43,130 nucleotides of DNA from an uncultured Candidatus Marinamargulisbacteria bacterium. GTDB lineage: Bacteria > Margulisbacteria > Marinamargulisbacteria > UBA817 > CACECR01. The DNA lies in the NCBI GenBank assembly GCA_902558105.1, contig CACECR010000005.1, positions 1 through 43,130 of the forward strand, written 5' to 3'. Numbering within the stretch: position 1 is the first letter of the stretch; each line of letters opens with the position of its first letter. Positions 34,245 to 42,759 of this stretch are shown one piece after another. The notes beneath the pieces were generated by a model. The model was not told the DNA's origin. It worked only from the letters and a program-made list of their open reading frames with translations, and ran no database searches. Position numbers and translations under genes: made by a program.

Positions 34245-35744
34245 TTGTCAGAGACGCAATCAACAGTCGAACATCTTAACGAAGAAGAGGTTCGATTACA
34301 GAAACTTGAAACGTATCGTCAAGCGGGTGTCGAGCCGTTTGCATATTCATTTACACCCACTCATAAATTAGCGCAATTAACCACCGATTATGCCCATTTA
34401 GAATCGGGTGATCATGCCGAAGAAACGGTATGTGTCGCCGGTCGTATTGTGGCCAAGCGTGGGCATGGAAAAGCCACCTTTGGTAATATCATCGACCAAG
34501 ATGGTGCGGGGCAGTACTATGCCAATTTATCCACGTTAGAAGAAACCGATTTTAATTTATTATTGTCCTTAGATGTGGGCGATATTATCGGAATTACAGG
34601 ACACATGTTTGTCTCCAAACGAGGCGAGTTAACCTTGTTTATGGAGTCGTTTACTTTGCTAACGAAAGCGCTGCTTCCTCTACCTGAAAAGTATCATGGG
34701 CTTCAAGATAAAGAACTTCGTTACCGACAAAGGTATGTTGATCTGATTGCGAATCCGGATGTGCGTCGTTTGTTTCAAACACGATCGCAAGTGGTGCATG
34801 GAATCCGCGAGTTTTTACATCAAAAAGAGTTTATGGAAGTGGAGACCCCGGTTCTTCAAAGTATTTATGGGGGTGCGTCGGCGCGTCCGTTTAAAACCTT
34901 TCATAACGAGTTACAGCAAGACTTATATTTACGAATCGCGTTAGAACTTCATTTAAAACGATTGGTAGTGGGTGGTTTTGAGCGAGTTTTTGAGATTGGA
35001 CGTGTGTTTAGAAACGAAGGAATTTCTTGGAAACATAATCCGGAATATACGTTATTAGAATTGTATCAAGCGTATGCCGATTACAACGATATTATGGCAC
35101 TTACCGAAGAGTTAGTATCTAGTTTAGTCTTTAAACAATTTGGAACCTATGAGATCGAGTATCAAGGGGTGACACTTAACTTTGAAGCACCGTTTGATCG
35201 TATTACCATGGACGATGCCATGAAGCAGTATGCCGGTGTGTCGATGATGGATGATGTTCAAGTTCTAGCAGACAAAGCAAAATCTTTGGGGCTTGAAGTT
35301 CCAGAGGTTCTTCATAAAGGAGAGCTAATCAACTTAATTTATGATAAGTCGGTAGAGCCACAATTAATTCAGCCAACATTTATGATGGATTATCCTTGGG
35401 AGACGTCTCCTTTGGCCAAGCGTAAGCGCGATAACGACCAGTTAGTGGAGCGATTTGAACTGATTGTCAATAAAATGGAACTAGCGAATGCGTTCACCGA
35501 GTTGAATGATCCGATTGATCAGAACGCTCGATTTGAGGATCAGGTGAAGGCAAAAGAAGCTGGGTTTGATGAAACGCATGAGATGGATCACGATTTTGTA
35601 AACGCCTTAAAATATGGGATGCCTCCAACGGGTGGATTGGGTATTGGAATTGACCGACTCGTGATGCTTTTAACCGACGCTGCGTCGATTCGTGAAGTCA
35701 TTTGCTTCCCTCATATGAGAGATCAAAAAGGAGACGATTCATGA
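34245..35744 (+). CDS. lysS: Lysyl-tRNA synthetase (class II)
   Basis: LysS charges tRNA-Lys. The 499 residues have an N-terminal OB-fold anticodon domain (VAGRIVAKRGHGKATFGNI) and the class II catalytic core: motif 1 around FLHQKEFMEVETPVL, motif 2 FEIGRVFRNEGISWKHNPEYT, and motif 3 GLGIGIDRLVMLLT. The start is TTG with an AAAGGA site 6 nt upstream; there is no ATG in a usable position. It opens the coupled run lysS-secD-secF-sigma-membrane protein. Codon use is noticeably G/C-richer than in secF or uvrA. Confidence 0.97.
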   Translation: MSETQSTVEHLNEEEVRLQKLETYRQAGVEPFAYSFTPTHKLAQLTTDYAHLESGDHAEETVCVAGRIVAKRGHGKATFGNIIDQDGAGQYYANLSTLEETDFNLLLSLDVGDIIGITGHMFVSKRGELTLFMESFTLLTKALLPLPEKYHGLQDKELRYRQRYVDLIANPDVRRLFQTRSQVVHGIREFLHQKEFMEVETPVLQSIYGGASARPFKTFHNELQQDLYLRIALELHLKRLVVGGFERVFEIGRVFRNEGISWKHNPEYTLLELYQAYADYNDIMALTEELVSSLVFKQFGTYEIEYQGVTLNFEAPFDRITMDDAMKQYAGVSMMDDVQVLADKAKSLGLEVPEVLHKGELINLIYDKSVEPQLIQPTFMMDYPWETSPLAKRKRDNDQLVERFELIVNKMELANAFTELNDPIDQNARFEDQVKAKEAGFDETHEMDHDFVNALKYGMPPTGGLGIGIDRLVMLLTDAASIREVICFPHMRDQKGDDS

Positions 35745-37084
35745 ATTTAAAAAGTCGTTTATTACTGTTATTACTTGTTTTTGTTCCAGCTATTTATTTT
35801 TTTCAAACTACCCCATTAACACTTGGTCTCGATTTGCAGGGTGGAACTCGGTTAATTCTAGAAGCACAAGATAAAGATGATTATGTTGTCGATCAAAGTA
35901 CCATGCAGGGTATTTTGTCGGTTGTGAGAAGTCGTGTGGATGGATTAGGTGTTGCAGAACCTCTTATTCAGCAAAAAGGACTTCGTCAATTAGTCGTTGA
36001 GCTTCCGGGAGTGAAGGATCCGGATAGTGCCATTAAATTGATTGGGGATACGGCATTTTTAGAGTTTGTTGAAGCTCAGATTTTAGATCAGAAATTATTA
36101 GACTTGCCACTTGAGCAGCGTCGACGGTTAATTGGGCCGGATGTTGATATTCGAATTAATAAAATTATTGGACGCGATGGTACCGAATATGATCAACCCG
36201 TCGCGATTGGTGATCGTGCGTTAACAGGTGCGGATTTAAAAAACGCGGGACCTGCAACAAACGAAACGGGTTTTCCGGTTGTTAGTTTGCAGTTTACAGC
36301 TGAAGGGGCGAAGAAATTTTTTAATTTAACAGAAAAACAGGTTGGAAAACACATTGCGATTCTTCTTGATGGTAAGATTATCTCTGTGGCATCTGTTCGT
36401 CAGCCAATTGCGGGAGGGGCTGCGGTTATTGAAGGGCAGTTTACTCCTGAAGAGATTAGAAATATTGTGATTCAATTAAAGGCGGGATCCTTACCCGTTC
36501 CAGTGACCTTTGTGTCGAATCAAATTGTGGGGCCGACATTAGGTGCCGACTCGATTGCCAAGAGTAAGGTAGCTGGCATGATTGGGTTTGCGATTGTGAT
36601 TGCTTACATGTTGTTAGTGTATCGCTTGTCTGGATTGGTCGCGAATATTGCGTTGGTTGTTTACTTTCTACTTAATGTATCTTTACTTAAGTTGATTGGG
36701 GCGACCTTAACCTTGCCGGGGATTGCGGGGATTATTTTAACTATTGGGATGGCGGTGGATGCGAATGTTATTATTTTTGCTCGAATTCGAGATGAGATTC
36801 AGTCGGGGCGTAGTTTAGCCAAATCGGTTCGTGTTGGGTTTTCGAAAGGGTTTGTGGCTATTTTAGACTCTAATATTACAACGTTAATGGCCGCATTTGT
36901 TTTATTTTGGCTTGGAACGGGTAGTATTAAAGGGTTCGCGGTTACTTTGAGTTTAGGAATTTTAGTGAGTATGTTTACGGCGGTATTTGTAACGAAGCTT
37001 TTATTAGATTCTGTTGTAAGAATATGGCCTAGTGTTTCGTCCACAGTATTTTTTGCTACAAATGAAAGGGTCGACAATGTTTAA
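35741..37084 (+). CDS. secD: Protein translocase subunit SecD
   Basis: SecD, with SecF, uses the proton-motive force to help complete Sec-dependent export. I use the ATG at 35741, which overlaps the lysS stop (ATGA) and begins the first membrane helix (LKSRLLLLLLVFVPAIYFF); the track start lies inside lysS. The 447-residue product has the GLDLQGGTRLILE motif, a periplasmic region and a five-helix C-terminal bundle with GMAVDANVIIFARIRDEI. The conserved Asp of that motif belongs to the proton path. The length is typical for forms with a reduced periplasmic domain. Confidence 0.96.
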   Translation: MNLKSRLLLLLLVFVPAIYFFQTTPLTLGLDLQGGTRLILEAQDKDDYVVDQSTMQGILSVVRSRVDGLGVAEPLIQQKGLRQLVVELPGVKDPDSAIKLIGDTAFLEFVEAQILDQKLLDLPLEQRRRLIGPDVDIRINKIIGRDGTEYDQPVAIGDRALTGADLKNAGPATNETGFPVVSLQFTAEGAKKFFNLTEKQVGKHIAILLDGKIISVASVRQPIAGGAAVIEGQFTPEEIRNIVIQLKAGSLPVPVTFVSNQIVGPTLGADSIAKSKVAGMIGFAIVIAYMLLVYRLSGLVANIALVVYFLLNVSLLKLIGATLTLPGIAGIILTIGMAVDANVIIFARIRDEIQSGRSLAKSVRVGFSKGFVAILDSNITTLMAAFVLFWLGTGSIKGFAVTLSLGILVSMFTAVFVTKLLLDSVVRIWPSVSSTVFFATNERVDNV

Positions 37085-37967
37085 ATTAATTGAAAAATCT
37101 AGATTATGGTTTTTATTGTCGTTTGCGGTGATTTCGTTGGGCCTTGTTACGATGGGCTTATCGGCGCTTAAGCATCAGAGTTATTTGAAATTTGGCATTG
37201 ATTTTACGGGTGGCTCGTCGTTGATGTTTAAATTACAAGATGTCACCACTAGTGATTTGTCGATCATTGAATCGACTCGTGCTGCGTTATCCTCGTTTAA
37301 TTTAGAGGGTAGTCAGATTCAAATTACTAAAGAATCTGAGTTAATTATCAAGACGGTTGAGTTATCGAATGAGCAACGTCTAGCGGTTGTGTCTGAATTA
37401 ACTAAGCGTTTAGGATCTTTAGAATTATTAGAGGTGGATATCATTGGTCCAACGATTGGTGCTGAGCTTAAACAGAAGTCCTTATGGATTATTTTAGCGG
37501 TGTCATTACTGCTATTACTTTACATTTCGATGCGCTTTGAGTGGCGGTATGGCTTAAGTGCCTTAGTGGCTGTTTTACATGATGCGTTAATTATTATTAG
37601 TATGGCGGCCTTATTTGATATTGAAATTAATACCGCTTTTGTGGCGGCGTTACTAACGGTTCTGGGGTATTCTATTAATGATACGATTGTTATTTTTGAT
37701 CGAATTCGAGAATGGTTAGCGAAGGATGAAGTATTTCGCAACCTAGATGAGGCGTTGAATTCAGCTGTGACGTCGATGTTTGCACGTTCGATGCATACGT
37801 CACTTACGACATTGGCCGTTATTGGGTCTCTGTTTGTTTTTGGTGGAACTACAATTAAAACTTTTTGTTTGGTATTATTAATAGGAATTATCTCTGGAAC
37901 ATACTCCTCGTTGTTTATCGCAACTCCAGTGTTAGCTGTGTTATTTAAACGGGAGTCTCATGACTAA
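37077..37967 (+). CDS. secF: Protein translocase subunit SecF
   Basis: The partner of SecD. The ATG at 37077 has a GAAAGGG site and overlaps the secD stop by 8 nt; the track start is 15 codons too early. The 296-residue protein shows FGIDFTGGSSLMFKL, a periplasmic loop and the membrane bundle with LGYSINDTIVIFDRIREWL. Its last 8 bases overlap the sigma factor gene. Confidence 0.96.
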   Translation: MFKLIEKSRLWFLLSFAVISLGLVTMGLSALKHQSYLKFGIDFTGGSSLMFKLQDVTTSDLSIIESTRAALSSFNLEGSQIQITKESELIIKTVELSNEQRLAVVSELTKRLGSLELLEVDIIGPTIGAELKQKSLWIILAVSLLLLLYISMRFEWRYGLSALVAVLHDALIIISMAALFDIEINTAFVAALLTVLGYSINDTIVIFDRIREWLAKDEVFRNLDEALNSAVTSMFARSMHTSLTTLAVIGSLFVFGGTTIKTFCLVLLIGIISGTYSSLFIATPVLAVLFKRESHD

Positions 37968-38736
37968 ATCTTCCTCTTCACCACGTCCTTCTAAACCTAA
38001 AAAAAGAGGGAGACCTTCTAATCAGGAGCGTCAAAATAATTTGGTGGTAGAACATATCTACTTAGTGAAATACGTTGCCAATCGTTTAACCACTAATTTA
38101 CCGCCTGGTGTTAGTAAAGATGATATTTTAAGTATGGGGACCTGGGGTCTAATTGATGCCGCCAAGAAATTTAATCGTAAGCGTGGTGTTTTATTCAAAA
38201 CTTACGCGTTAACACGAATTCGTGGTGCCATTATCGACGAATTACGTCGAAATACCTTGGGTGGTCAAGCGTTATGTCGTAAGGCAAGACAATTAGAAAA
38301 AGCCGTATCTGCTTTAGAGGAAACAAATGACACCAAAGATATTTCTGATGAAATGGTGGCTAAAGAGTTGGGTGTAAGCGATGAAAAGCTTCAGCAAATG
38401 TATTATGATGTAGCACGATCATTTGTCTTGTCTTTGGATCAAAGTAGTTCGAAAGATGATGATGACTCGTCTACCTTTGTCGATTCTTTATCTGATAAAA
38501 ATGCCATTGATCCATTTAAATCAGCCGAGCGCCGTAATTTAAAAGAAATTATTATTGAATCGTTAAAACAACTTCATGATCAGGAACGAAAAGTAATTTT
38601 AATGTATTATTATGAGAGTTTAAATTTTAGAGAGATTGGCTTGGTGTTAAATGTGAGTGAGTCTCGCGTTTCTCAGATCCATACTAAAGCGATTTCTCAT
38701 ATGCGTGTTAAATTAAAACGAGTCTTAGAACGATGA
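37960..38736 (+). CDS. FliA/WhiG-family sigma-70 factor
   Basis: A 258-residue alternative sigma factor. Region 2 reads EHIYLVKYVANRL...DDILSMGTWGLIDAAKKFNRKRGVLFKTYALTRIRGAIIDELRR, characteristic of sigma-28-type proteins. Region 3 follows (ISDEMVAKELGVSDEKLQQM), and region 4 ends with LNFREIGLVLNVSESRVSQIHTKAISHMR. The N-terminal extension SRP-rich/KKRGRPSNQ contains an AT-hook-like RGRP, unusual for this family. A run of Asp/Ser (SSKDDDDSSTF) sits before region 4. No flagellar gene is in the window; the gene is coupled to secF by an 8-nt overlap. The regulon (motility, envelope or development) is not deducible here. Confidence 0.9.
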   Translation: MTKSSSSPRPSKPKKRGRPSNQERQNNLVVEHIYLVKYVANRLTTNLPPGVSKDDILSMGTWGLIDAAKKFNRKRGVLFKTYALTRIRGAIIDELRRNTLGGQALCRKARQLEKAVSALEETNDTKDISDEMVAKELGVSDEKLQQMYYDVARSFVLSLDQSSSKDDDDSSTFVDSLSDKNAIDPFKSAERRNLKEIIIESLKQLHDQERKVILMYYYESLNFREIGLVLNVSESRVSQIHTKAISHMRVKLKRVLER

Positions 38737-39431
38737 TGCGTTTATTGTGGGTGTGGCTTTGCTTGGTTTCTGTTGTCGTGGCGTCTCATACCATTCGATT
38801 AGAGTCTAAAATAGTTAACGGAGAATTATTGCCGGTTATTTCGGTAAATGGTCGTGACGTTATGATGATAGAGGATAGAGGGGATGCCTCACGATTTGTG
38901 TCTGTGTTTGATCGTGCGGAAACCATTTCAATGATGCTAAGTAGTTTAGATCAGAAAGGACTCAATCTATCTTCGATACGTGTGCGTCGGATTAAATCTG
39001 AGTATTTTGCTGATTTGAATGGCCATCGTATTTTTACGATTTATCCGGCGGATCGAATTTCTCATAATCTTACGTCATATCAATTAGCCAAAAAATGGAC
39101 GACTGCCATTAAAGATGCGGTGGATCCTAATGTTGTAGCGACAAGTCCTGTTGTTGATGTGATGGCTGAACAAGAAGTGGTGAACTATCGTTACGCGTTA
39201 CTGACTCTCGTTCAACTATCCGCAATTATTGGAATACAAGTACTTTGTGCCTTTATTATTTTATGGTACATTGATCGATACCGTGTGGGACATTATCGTC
39301 GATTACAACAGCAGATGGTTCAGTTTGAAACACGATGTCTAGACTTAGAAAAGCAGATTGAGTCTTTGGAGTCACCCAAAAAGGTGTCGGCCGTTTCTAG
39401 AAATCGCTCTCGAAACGTTTCTAATTTATAA
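38733..39431 (+). CDS. Unknown membrane protein with signal peptide and C-terminal coiled coil
   Basis: The 232-residue product begins with a signal peptide (LLWVWLCLVSVVVASH), followed by an extracytoplasmic domain of about 140 residues (TIRLESKIVNGELLPVISVNGRDVMMIEDRGD...). It then has a membrane helix (LVQLSAIIGIQVLCAFIILWYI, about 157-178) and a short cytoplasmic coiled coil (YRRLQQQMVQFETRCLDLEKQIESLE) with a basic tail. I do not recognise a family. It overlaps the sigma factor stop by 4 nt, a pairing that recalls sigma factor/membrane partner gene sets, but no anti-sigma motif is visible. It ends 1 nt from the convergent mnmE stop. Confidence 0.75.
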   Translation: MMRLLWVWLCLVSVVVASHTIRLESKIVNGELLPVISVNGRDVMMIEDRGDASRFVSVFDRAETISMMLSSLDQKGLNLSSIRVRRIKSEYFADLNGHRIFTIYPADRISHNLTSYQLAKKWTTAIKDAVDPNVVATSPVVDVMAEQEVVNYRYALLTLVQLSAIIGIQVLCAFIILWYIDRYRVGHYRRLQQQMVQFETRCLDLEKQIESLESPKKVSAVSRNRSRNVSNL

Positions 39432-39432
39432 T

Positions 39433-40785
39433 TTATTTGCCTACACAAAACCGTGAAAAGACGCCATCTAAGACATCTTCGGTTAGTGTGTCTCCACTAA
39501 TGTCTCCGCATAATAATACGGCTTGTTTTAAATCGATCACGAGCATATCTAGCGTTTGAATATTTTCAATGGCGTTATTCATTTCGTTTAGACGGTCATA
39601 GAGTTGTTCAATGCAGCTTAATTGTCGCATATTACAGATTAAATCATTACTAATATCGTTCGCTTTTTTAGAAAAGTCGTTATATAGGCTGTTATTAATT
39701 TGAGAGATATTTTCGCCATTTTTAGCTGATACAGAAATGGCCTTTCTGTGCGAAATGGTGCTTGTAGTTACATTTTGGATATCTTGATCTGATTTATTAA
39801 GTATGAGGTAGGTTGGGATCGTTTTTGGAAGTAATTTTTGGAGTTCTCTTTCGTGTTCATTAAGTTCTCGTGTTTGATCGATGACCCAGAGTATGGCGTC
39901 GCTGTTAGGTAATAACTGTTTAATTTTTTCGATTCCGATCGCTTCAATTTCATCGGTGGTTTCGCGATATCCTGCGGTATCGATAAGTTCGAATAAGAGT
40001 CCTCCAATTTCGATGGTCGATTCGATAAAGTCTCGGGTGGTACCTTTGATATCTGAGACAATGGCACGGTCTTCTCCAAGTAACTGGTTAAGTAAGGAGG
40101 ACTTTCCAACGTTGGGATATCCAATGATTAGGCACTTCACTCCAGAGTGTATAAATCGGCCATAATCTTGATGTTTGATGGTCGGCCTAAGCAATTCTAT
40201 AGAGTTAGTGATGCTTTTTGTTAATGACGCTTTTTCCGGAGGATCTACTTCTTCTGGAAAATCAATGCAGGCTTCGATATGTTCGAGAAGTTGTTGGCAG
40301 TTGTGTTTAATAGTTTGAATGGTGTGGTATAACTTTCCTTGTAGTTGATTGAGTGCAACCGTACTTTCTAGTTCAGTTTTTGCATGAATGAGGTCGCTGA
40401 TTGCTTCCGCTTTACTTAAGTCTAATTTTCCATTCATGTAGGCGCGTTTGGTAAACTCTCCTTCTTTAGCGGGTCTTGCTCCTAAGGTGTAGCATGTGGT
40501 GAGTATTTTTTTAATAACAGGCAAACTAGAATGACAATGAAACTCTACACAATCTTCGCCTGTATAGGAATGGGGTCCTTTAAAAAACACGACGCATGCA
40601 TCATCGATAATGTCTTCAGTTTCTGGCTGCTTTAACAAACCATGATACAGTTTTCTTGGTTCAAGTGTGTCACGTTTGCTAAGAGACTTGAGTATATTTA
40701 ATGCAAGTTCTCCTGAACAACGAATAACGGCAACCCCACCAACACCATAAGGTGTAGATAGAGCCGCAATTGTGTCAGTTGAAAT
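39433..40785 (-). CDS. mnmE: tRNA uridine-5-carboxymethylaminomethyl modification GTPase, ATT start
   Basis: MnmE, with MnmG, modifies the wobble U34 of several tRNAs. The track starts at an internal Met (40638), which would lose 49 conserved residues. Upstream, the same frame reads STDTIAALSTPYGVGGVAVI then RCSGELALNIL, the standard N-terminus, and begins at an ATT with GGAG exactly 7 nt before it; a stop lies 8 codons upstream with only ATA as an alternative. With ATT the product is 450 residues, the normal length. The G domain has GYPNVGKSS, DIKGTTRDF, DTAGYRE and NKSD, and the C-terminal folate-domain motif is CVGK. It lies 4 nt after jag. Confidence 0.93.
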   Translation of the reverse strand: MSTDTIAALSTPYGVGGVAVIRCSGELALNILKSLSKRDTLEPRKLYHGLLKQPETEDIIDDACVVFFKGPHSYTGEDCVEFHCHSSLPVIKKILTTCYTLGARPAKEGEFTKRAYMNGKLDLSKAEAISDLIHAKTELESTVALNQLQGKLYHTIQTIKHNCQQLLEHIEACIDFPEEVDPPEKASLTKSITNSIELLRPTIKHQDYGRFIHSGVKCLIIGYPNVGKSSLLNQLLGEDRAIVSDIKGTTRDFIESTIEIGGLLFELIDTAGYRETTDEIEAIGIEKIKQLLPNSDAILWVIDQTRELNEHERELQKLLPKTIPTYLILNKSDQDIQNVTTSTISHRKAISVSAKNGENISQINNSLYNDFSKKANDISNDLICNMRQLSCIEQLYDRLNEMNNAIENIQTLDMLVIDLKQAVLLCGDISGDTLTEDVLDGVFSRFCVGK

Positions 40786-40789
40786 GGAA

Positions 40790-41341
40790 TTACTCCGTTG
40801 TATACTCTAGTACAATGTGACGGTTAGATCCTTCACCTTCACTATGACTAGAAATACGTGGATTTTCTTTGAATTCAATATGAATGGCACGGCGCTCTGA
40901 AGCTGGCATTGGGTCTAATGCAATACTTGGACGTTTTTCGCTTAATTGGCGAGATTTAATAATCGCTGTTTCTTTTGCAGATTCTATACGTCTTTCAACA
41001 TATCCACCCACATCGATAAGTAGTTGAATAGGTGTATCAAACTTTTTGTAGATCATTGCTTTTAATAGTACTTGTAATGATTCGATCATATTTCCATTAC
41101 GGCCAATGATACGACCGGAGTCTGTTTCACTTTCAATATCAATATAAATGCAATATTCATCTTTGATATGTGCAGACACATCTGCATCTAAGCCGGATAA
41201 ATTAAGCATAGATTGTAGTTTTTCTTCGCAATAGTCTAGGGCCTCTTCAGGAATTTTTTTACGTTTGGGTCGGCTTGACTCATTTGTATTATTTGTATTG
41301 GTTTCAGAATCCTTGTTTTTAAAAATTTTAAAAATACTCAT
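40790..41341 (-). CDS. jag: Jag/KhpB-family RNA-binding protein (KH and R3H domains)
   Basis: The 183 residues have a charged N-terminus (FKNKDSETNTNNTNESSRPKRKK) in place of a full Jag_N domain, a KH domain (GRIIGRNGNMIESLQVLLKAM) and a C-terminal R3H domain (ERRAIHIEFKENPRISSHSEGEGSNRHIVLE). Members bind RNA and affect cell division and wall growth. Position between yidC and mnmE is the conserved context. The ATG overlaps the yidC stop by 1 nt (TAATG) and has an AAGGAGC site. Confidence 0.93.
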   Translation of the reverse strand: MSIFKIFKNKDSETNTNNTNESSRPKRKKIPEEALDYCEEKLQSMLNLSGLDADVSAHIKDEYCIYIDIESETDSGRIIGRNGNMIESLQVLLKAMIYKKFDTPIQLLIDVGGYVERRIESAKETAIIKSRQLSEKRPSIALDPMPASERRAIHIEFKENPRISSHSEGEGSNRHIVLEYTTE

Positions 41342-42003
41342 TAGTTAGCTCCTTTTGTTTCTTTCATTACTATTACTTGTTGAACGGTTGAAAATAATTG
41401 CGATACGGCCCAATAAATAAGGACCCCAGCTGGCATTTTTAAACAGATGGCAATTAAGAAAAACGGTAAAATTAACATGATTTGTTGTTGTTGCTTATTC
41501 GCACTACTCGAAGGGGTGAATTTTTGTCCTAAATAAGTGAGTAGTCCAATGAGGATTGGTAAAATGTATAAGGCATCGGGTTGTGATAAATTTGGTAACC
41601 AGGCTTCGCTAAACCCAGGAAATACACCATCTTTAGTAATGATTTCCACAAATTTGTCACTCTTTGTGGCATAAAAGATTGCTAATAAAAATGGTAATTG
41701 AAGAAGCATGGGTAAACATCCACCTAATGGATTAATACCTGTTTCTTTGTATAGCTTCATTGTTTCCTCTTGCATTTTACGAGGATTATCTTTGTATTTG
41801 TCTTTCATTTCCTTAAATTTAGGTTGTAAGACTTGCATTTGTTTAAGTGATTGAAATTGTTTTTGTGTGAGTGGGAATAGTAAGATTTTTACGAGTAATG
41901 TTAAAAGTGCAATACTAATCGCAAAATTTGGCCAAATATTTGCATATGAAAATTGAATAAATGGCAGCATAAAATGATCTATTAGTAATGTGATTGGGTT
42001 CAT
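41341..42003 (-). CDS. yidC: Membrane protein insertase YidC/Oxa1 (short form)
   Basis: YidC inserts membrane proteins alone or with Sec. This 220-residue form holds the conserved five-helix core and lacks the large periplasmic P1 domain of Proteobacteria. Motifs are [22 protein letters not shown] (cytoplasmic coiled coil), [22 protein letters not shown] and [23 protein letters not shown]. There is no lipobox, so the first helix anchors it. The short form is notable in a cell that seems to have an outer membrane. It overlaps yidD by 4 nt. Confidence 0.96.
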   Translation of the reverse strand: MNPITLLIDHFMLPFIQFSYANIWPNFAISIALLTLLVKILLFPLTQKQFQSLKQMQVLQPKFKEMKDKYKDNPRKMQEETMKLYKETGINPLGGCLPMLLQLPFLLAIFYATKSDKFVEIITKDGVFPGFSEAWLPNLSQPDALYILPILIGLLTYLGQKFTPSSSANKQQQQIMLILPFFLIAICLKMPAGVLIYWAVSQLFSTVQQVIVMKETKGAN

Positions 42004-42206
42004 AAATTATCCTTTTGAGGTTTATAAAATGGATGACATCGAATGATTTGTTTGAGTCCTAAATATATACCTTTAATCATACCATGATTTTGAATACTTT
42101 TGTAAGTATGTTCTGAACAACTTGGGTGAAATCTACAATTATTACCTAGCATTGGCGAGATAAATTTTTGGTAGAATCGAATTAAAGATAAGAGTAAGAA
42201 TTTCAT
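42000..42206 (-). CDS. yidD: Membrane protein insertion efficiency factor YidD
   Basis: A 68-residue protein with the family signature [20 protein letters not shown]...IRCHPF, including the three conserved cysteines, and an amphipathic N-terminus. It assists YidC-dependent insertion. It overlaps rnpA and yidC by 4 nt each, the standard arrangement. Confidence 0.95.
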   Translation of the reverse strand: MKFLLLSLIRFYQKFISPMLGNNCRFHPSCSEHTYKSIQNHGMIKGIYLGLKQIIRCHPFYKPQKDNL

Positions 42207-42502
42207 GTTAGTAATTTTGTTAGTGAATCTTTTAGATTTGAAAACTCACTGTGTTGTGCGGATGTCTTAATGATGACTATACAATTTGTTTGATGGTTAG
42301 TGTTTTGGAGGATATGACGGACTCTACGTTTTAAAAAGTTCCGAGTGACCGCGTTTCCAACTTTTTTGGAAGCTACGATAGCGGTTAAAGGTTTGGATGT
42401 TTTATTAGAATCTTTGTAGACTCTGAAATATTTTGAATCCGTGAATCGACGTAGAGAATAAATAGTTTGAAAATCAGATTGTCGTTTAAGCGTGTGTTTC
42501 AT
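42203..42502 (-). CDS. rnpA: Ribonuclease P protein component
   Basis: RnpA is the protein subunit of RNase P, which trims the 5' end of tRNAs. The 99 residues carry the RNR-type motif [18 protein letters not shown] and the N-terminal [16 protein letters not shown]. The start codon overlaps the rpmH stop (TAATG), so no separate ribosome site is needed. Confidence 0.95.
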   Translation of the reverse strand: MKHTLKRQSDFQTIYSLRRFTDSKYFRVYKDSNKTSKPLTAIVASKKVGNAVTRNFLKRRVRHILQNTNHQTNCIVIIKTSAQHSEFSNLKDSLTKLLT

Positions 42503-42636
42503 TACACAGCGATTTTGTGACGTCCTTTTCTTCTACGAGCATTTAATACTCTGCGTCCGCCTACTGATCTCATGCGAACTAAAAATCCGTGTTTTTTATG
42601 TCGTTTTCTGTTGTTTGGTTTAAATGTTCTTTTCAT
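42502..42636 (-). CDS. rpmH: 50S ribosomal protein L34
   Basis: This gene is too short for the ORF track. The frame encodes 44 residues, [20 protein letters not shown] then [20 protein letters not shown], a standard L34 sequence, and ends KIAV. It heads the conserved operon rpmH-rnpA-yidD-yidC-jag-mnmE. A moderate AGGTAG site and a good promoter lie upstream. Confidence 0.98.
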   Translation of the reverse strand: MKRTFKPNNRKRHKKHGFLVRMRSVGGRRVLNARRRKGRHKIAV

Positions 42637-42671
42637 GGCTCTACCTGTTTAAACTTAACTTTAAGATTAAT

Positions 42672-42700
42672 ACTTTAGACTGTTAGTCTTATTTAGTCAA
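42672..42700 (-). promoter_or_regulatory. Promoter of the rpmH operon
   Basis: On the minus strand: TTGACT (5 of 6), a 17-nt spacer, TAAAGT (4 of 6), then a leader of about 29 nt. A 5-bp dyad (AGACT-GTT-AGTCT, 42677-42689) fills the -10 edge of the spacer and could bind a repressor. No DnaA boxes are seen in this gap, so it is not an obvious oriC. Confidence 0.5.
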
Positions 42701-42747
42701 CTTTTTTATTGATTTTTCGCTACCTAGTACTTTGAAAGAACCCTGTG

Positions 42748-42753
42748 TATAAT
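42748..42753 (+). promoter_or_regulatory. pgsA -10 box (probable leaderless start)
   Basis: A perfect TATAAT ends 6 nt before the pgsA ATG, with no ribosome site between them. No good -35 is found at 16-18 nt. Confidence 0.45.
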
Positions 42754-42759
42754 GATATT

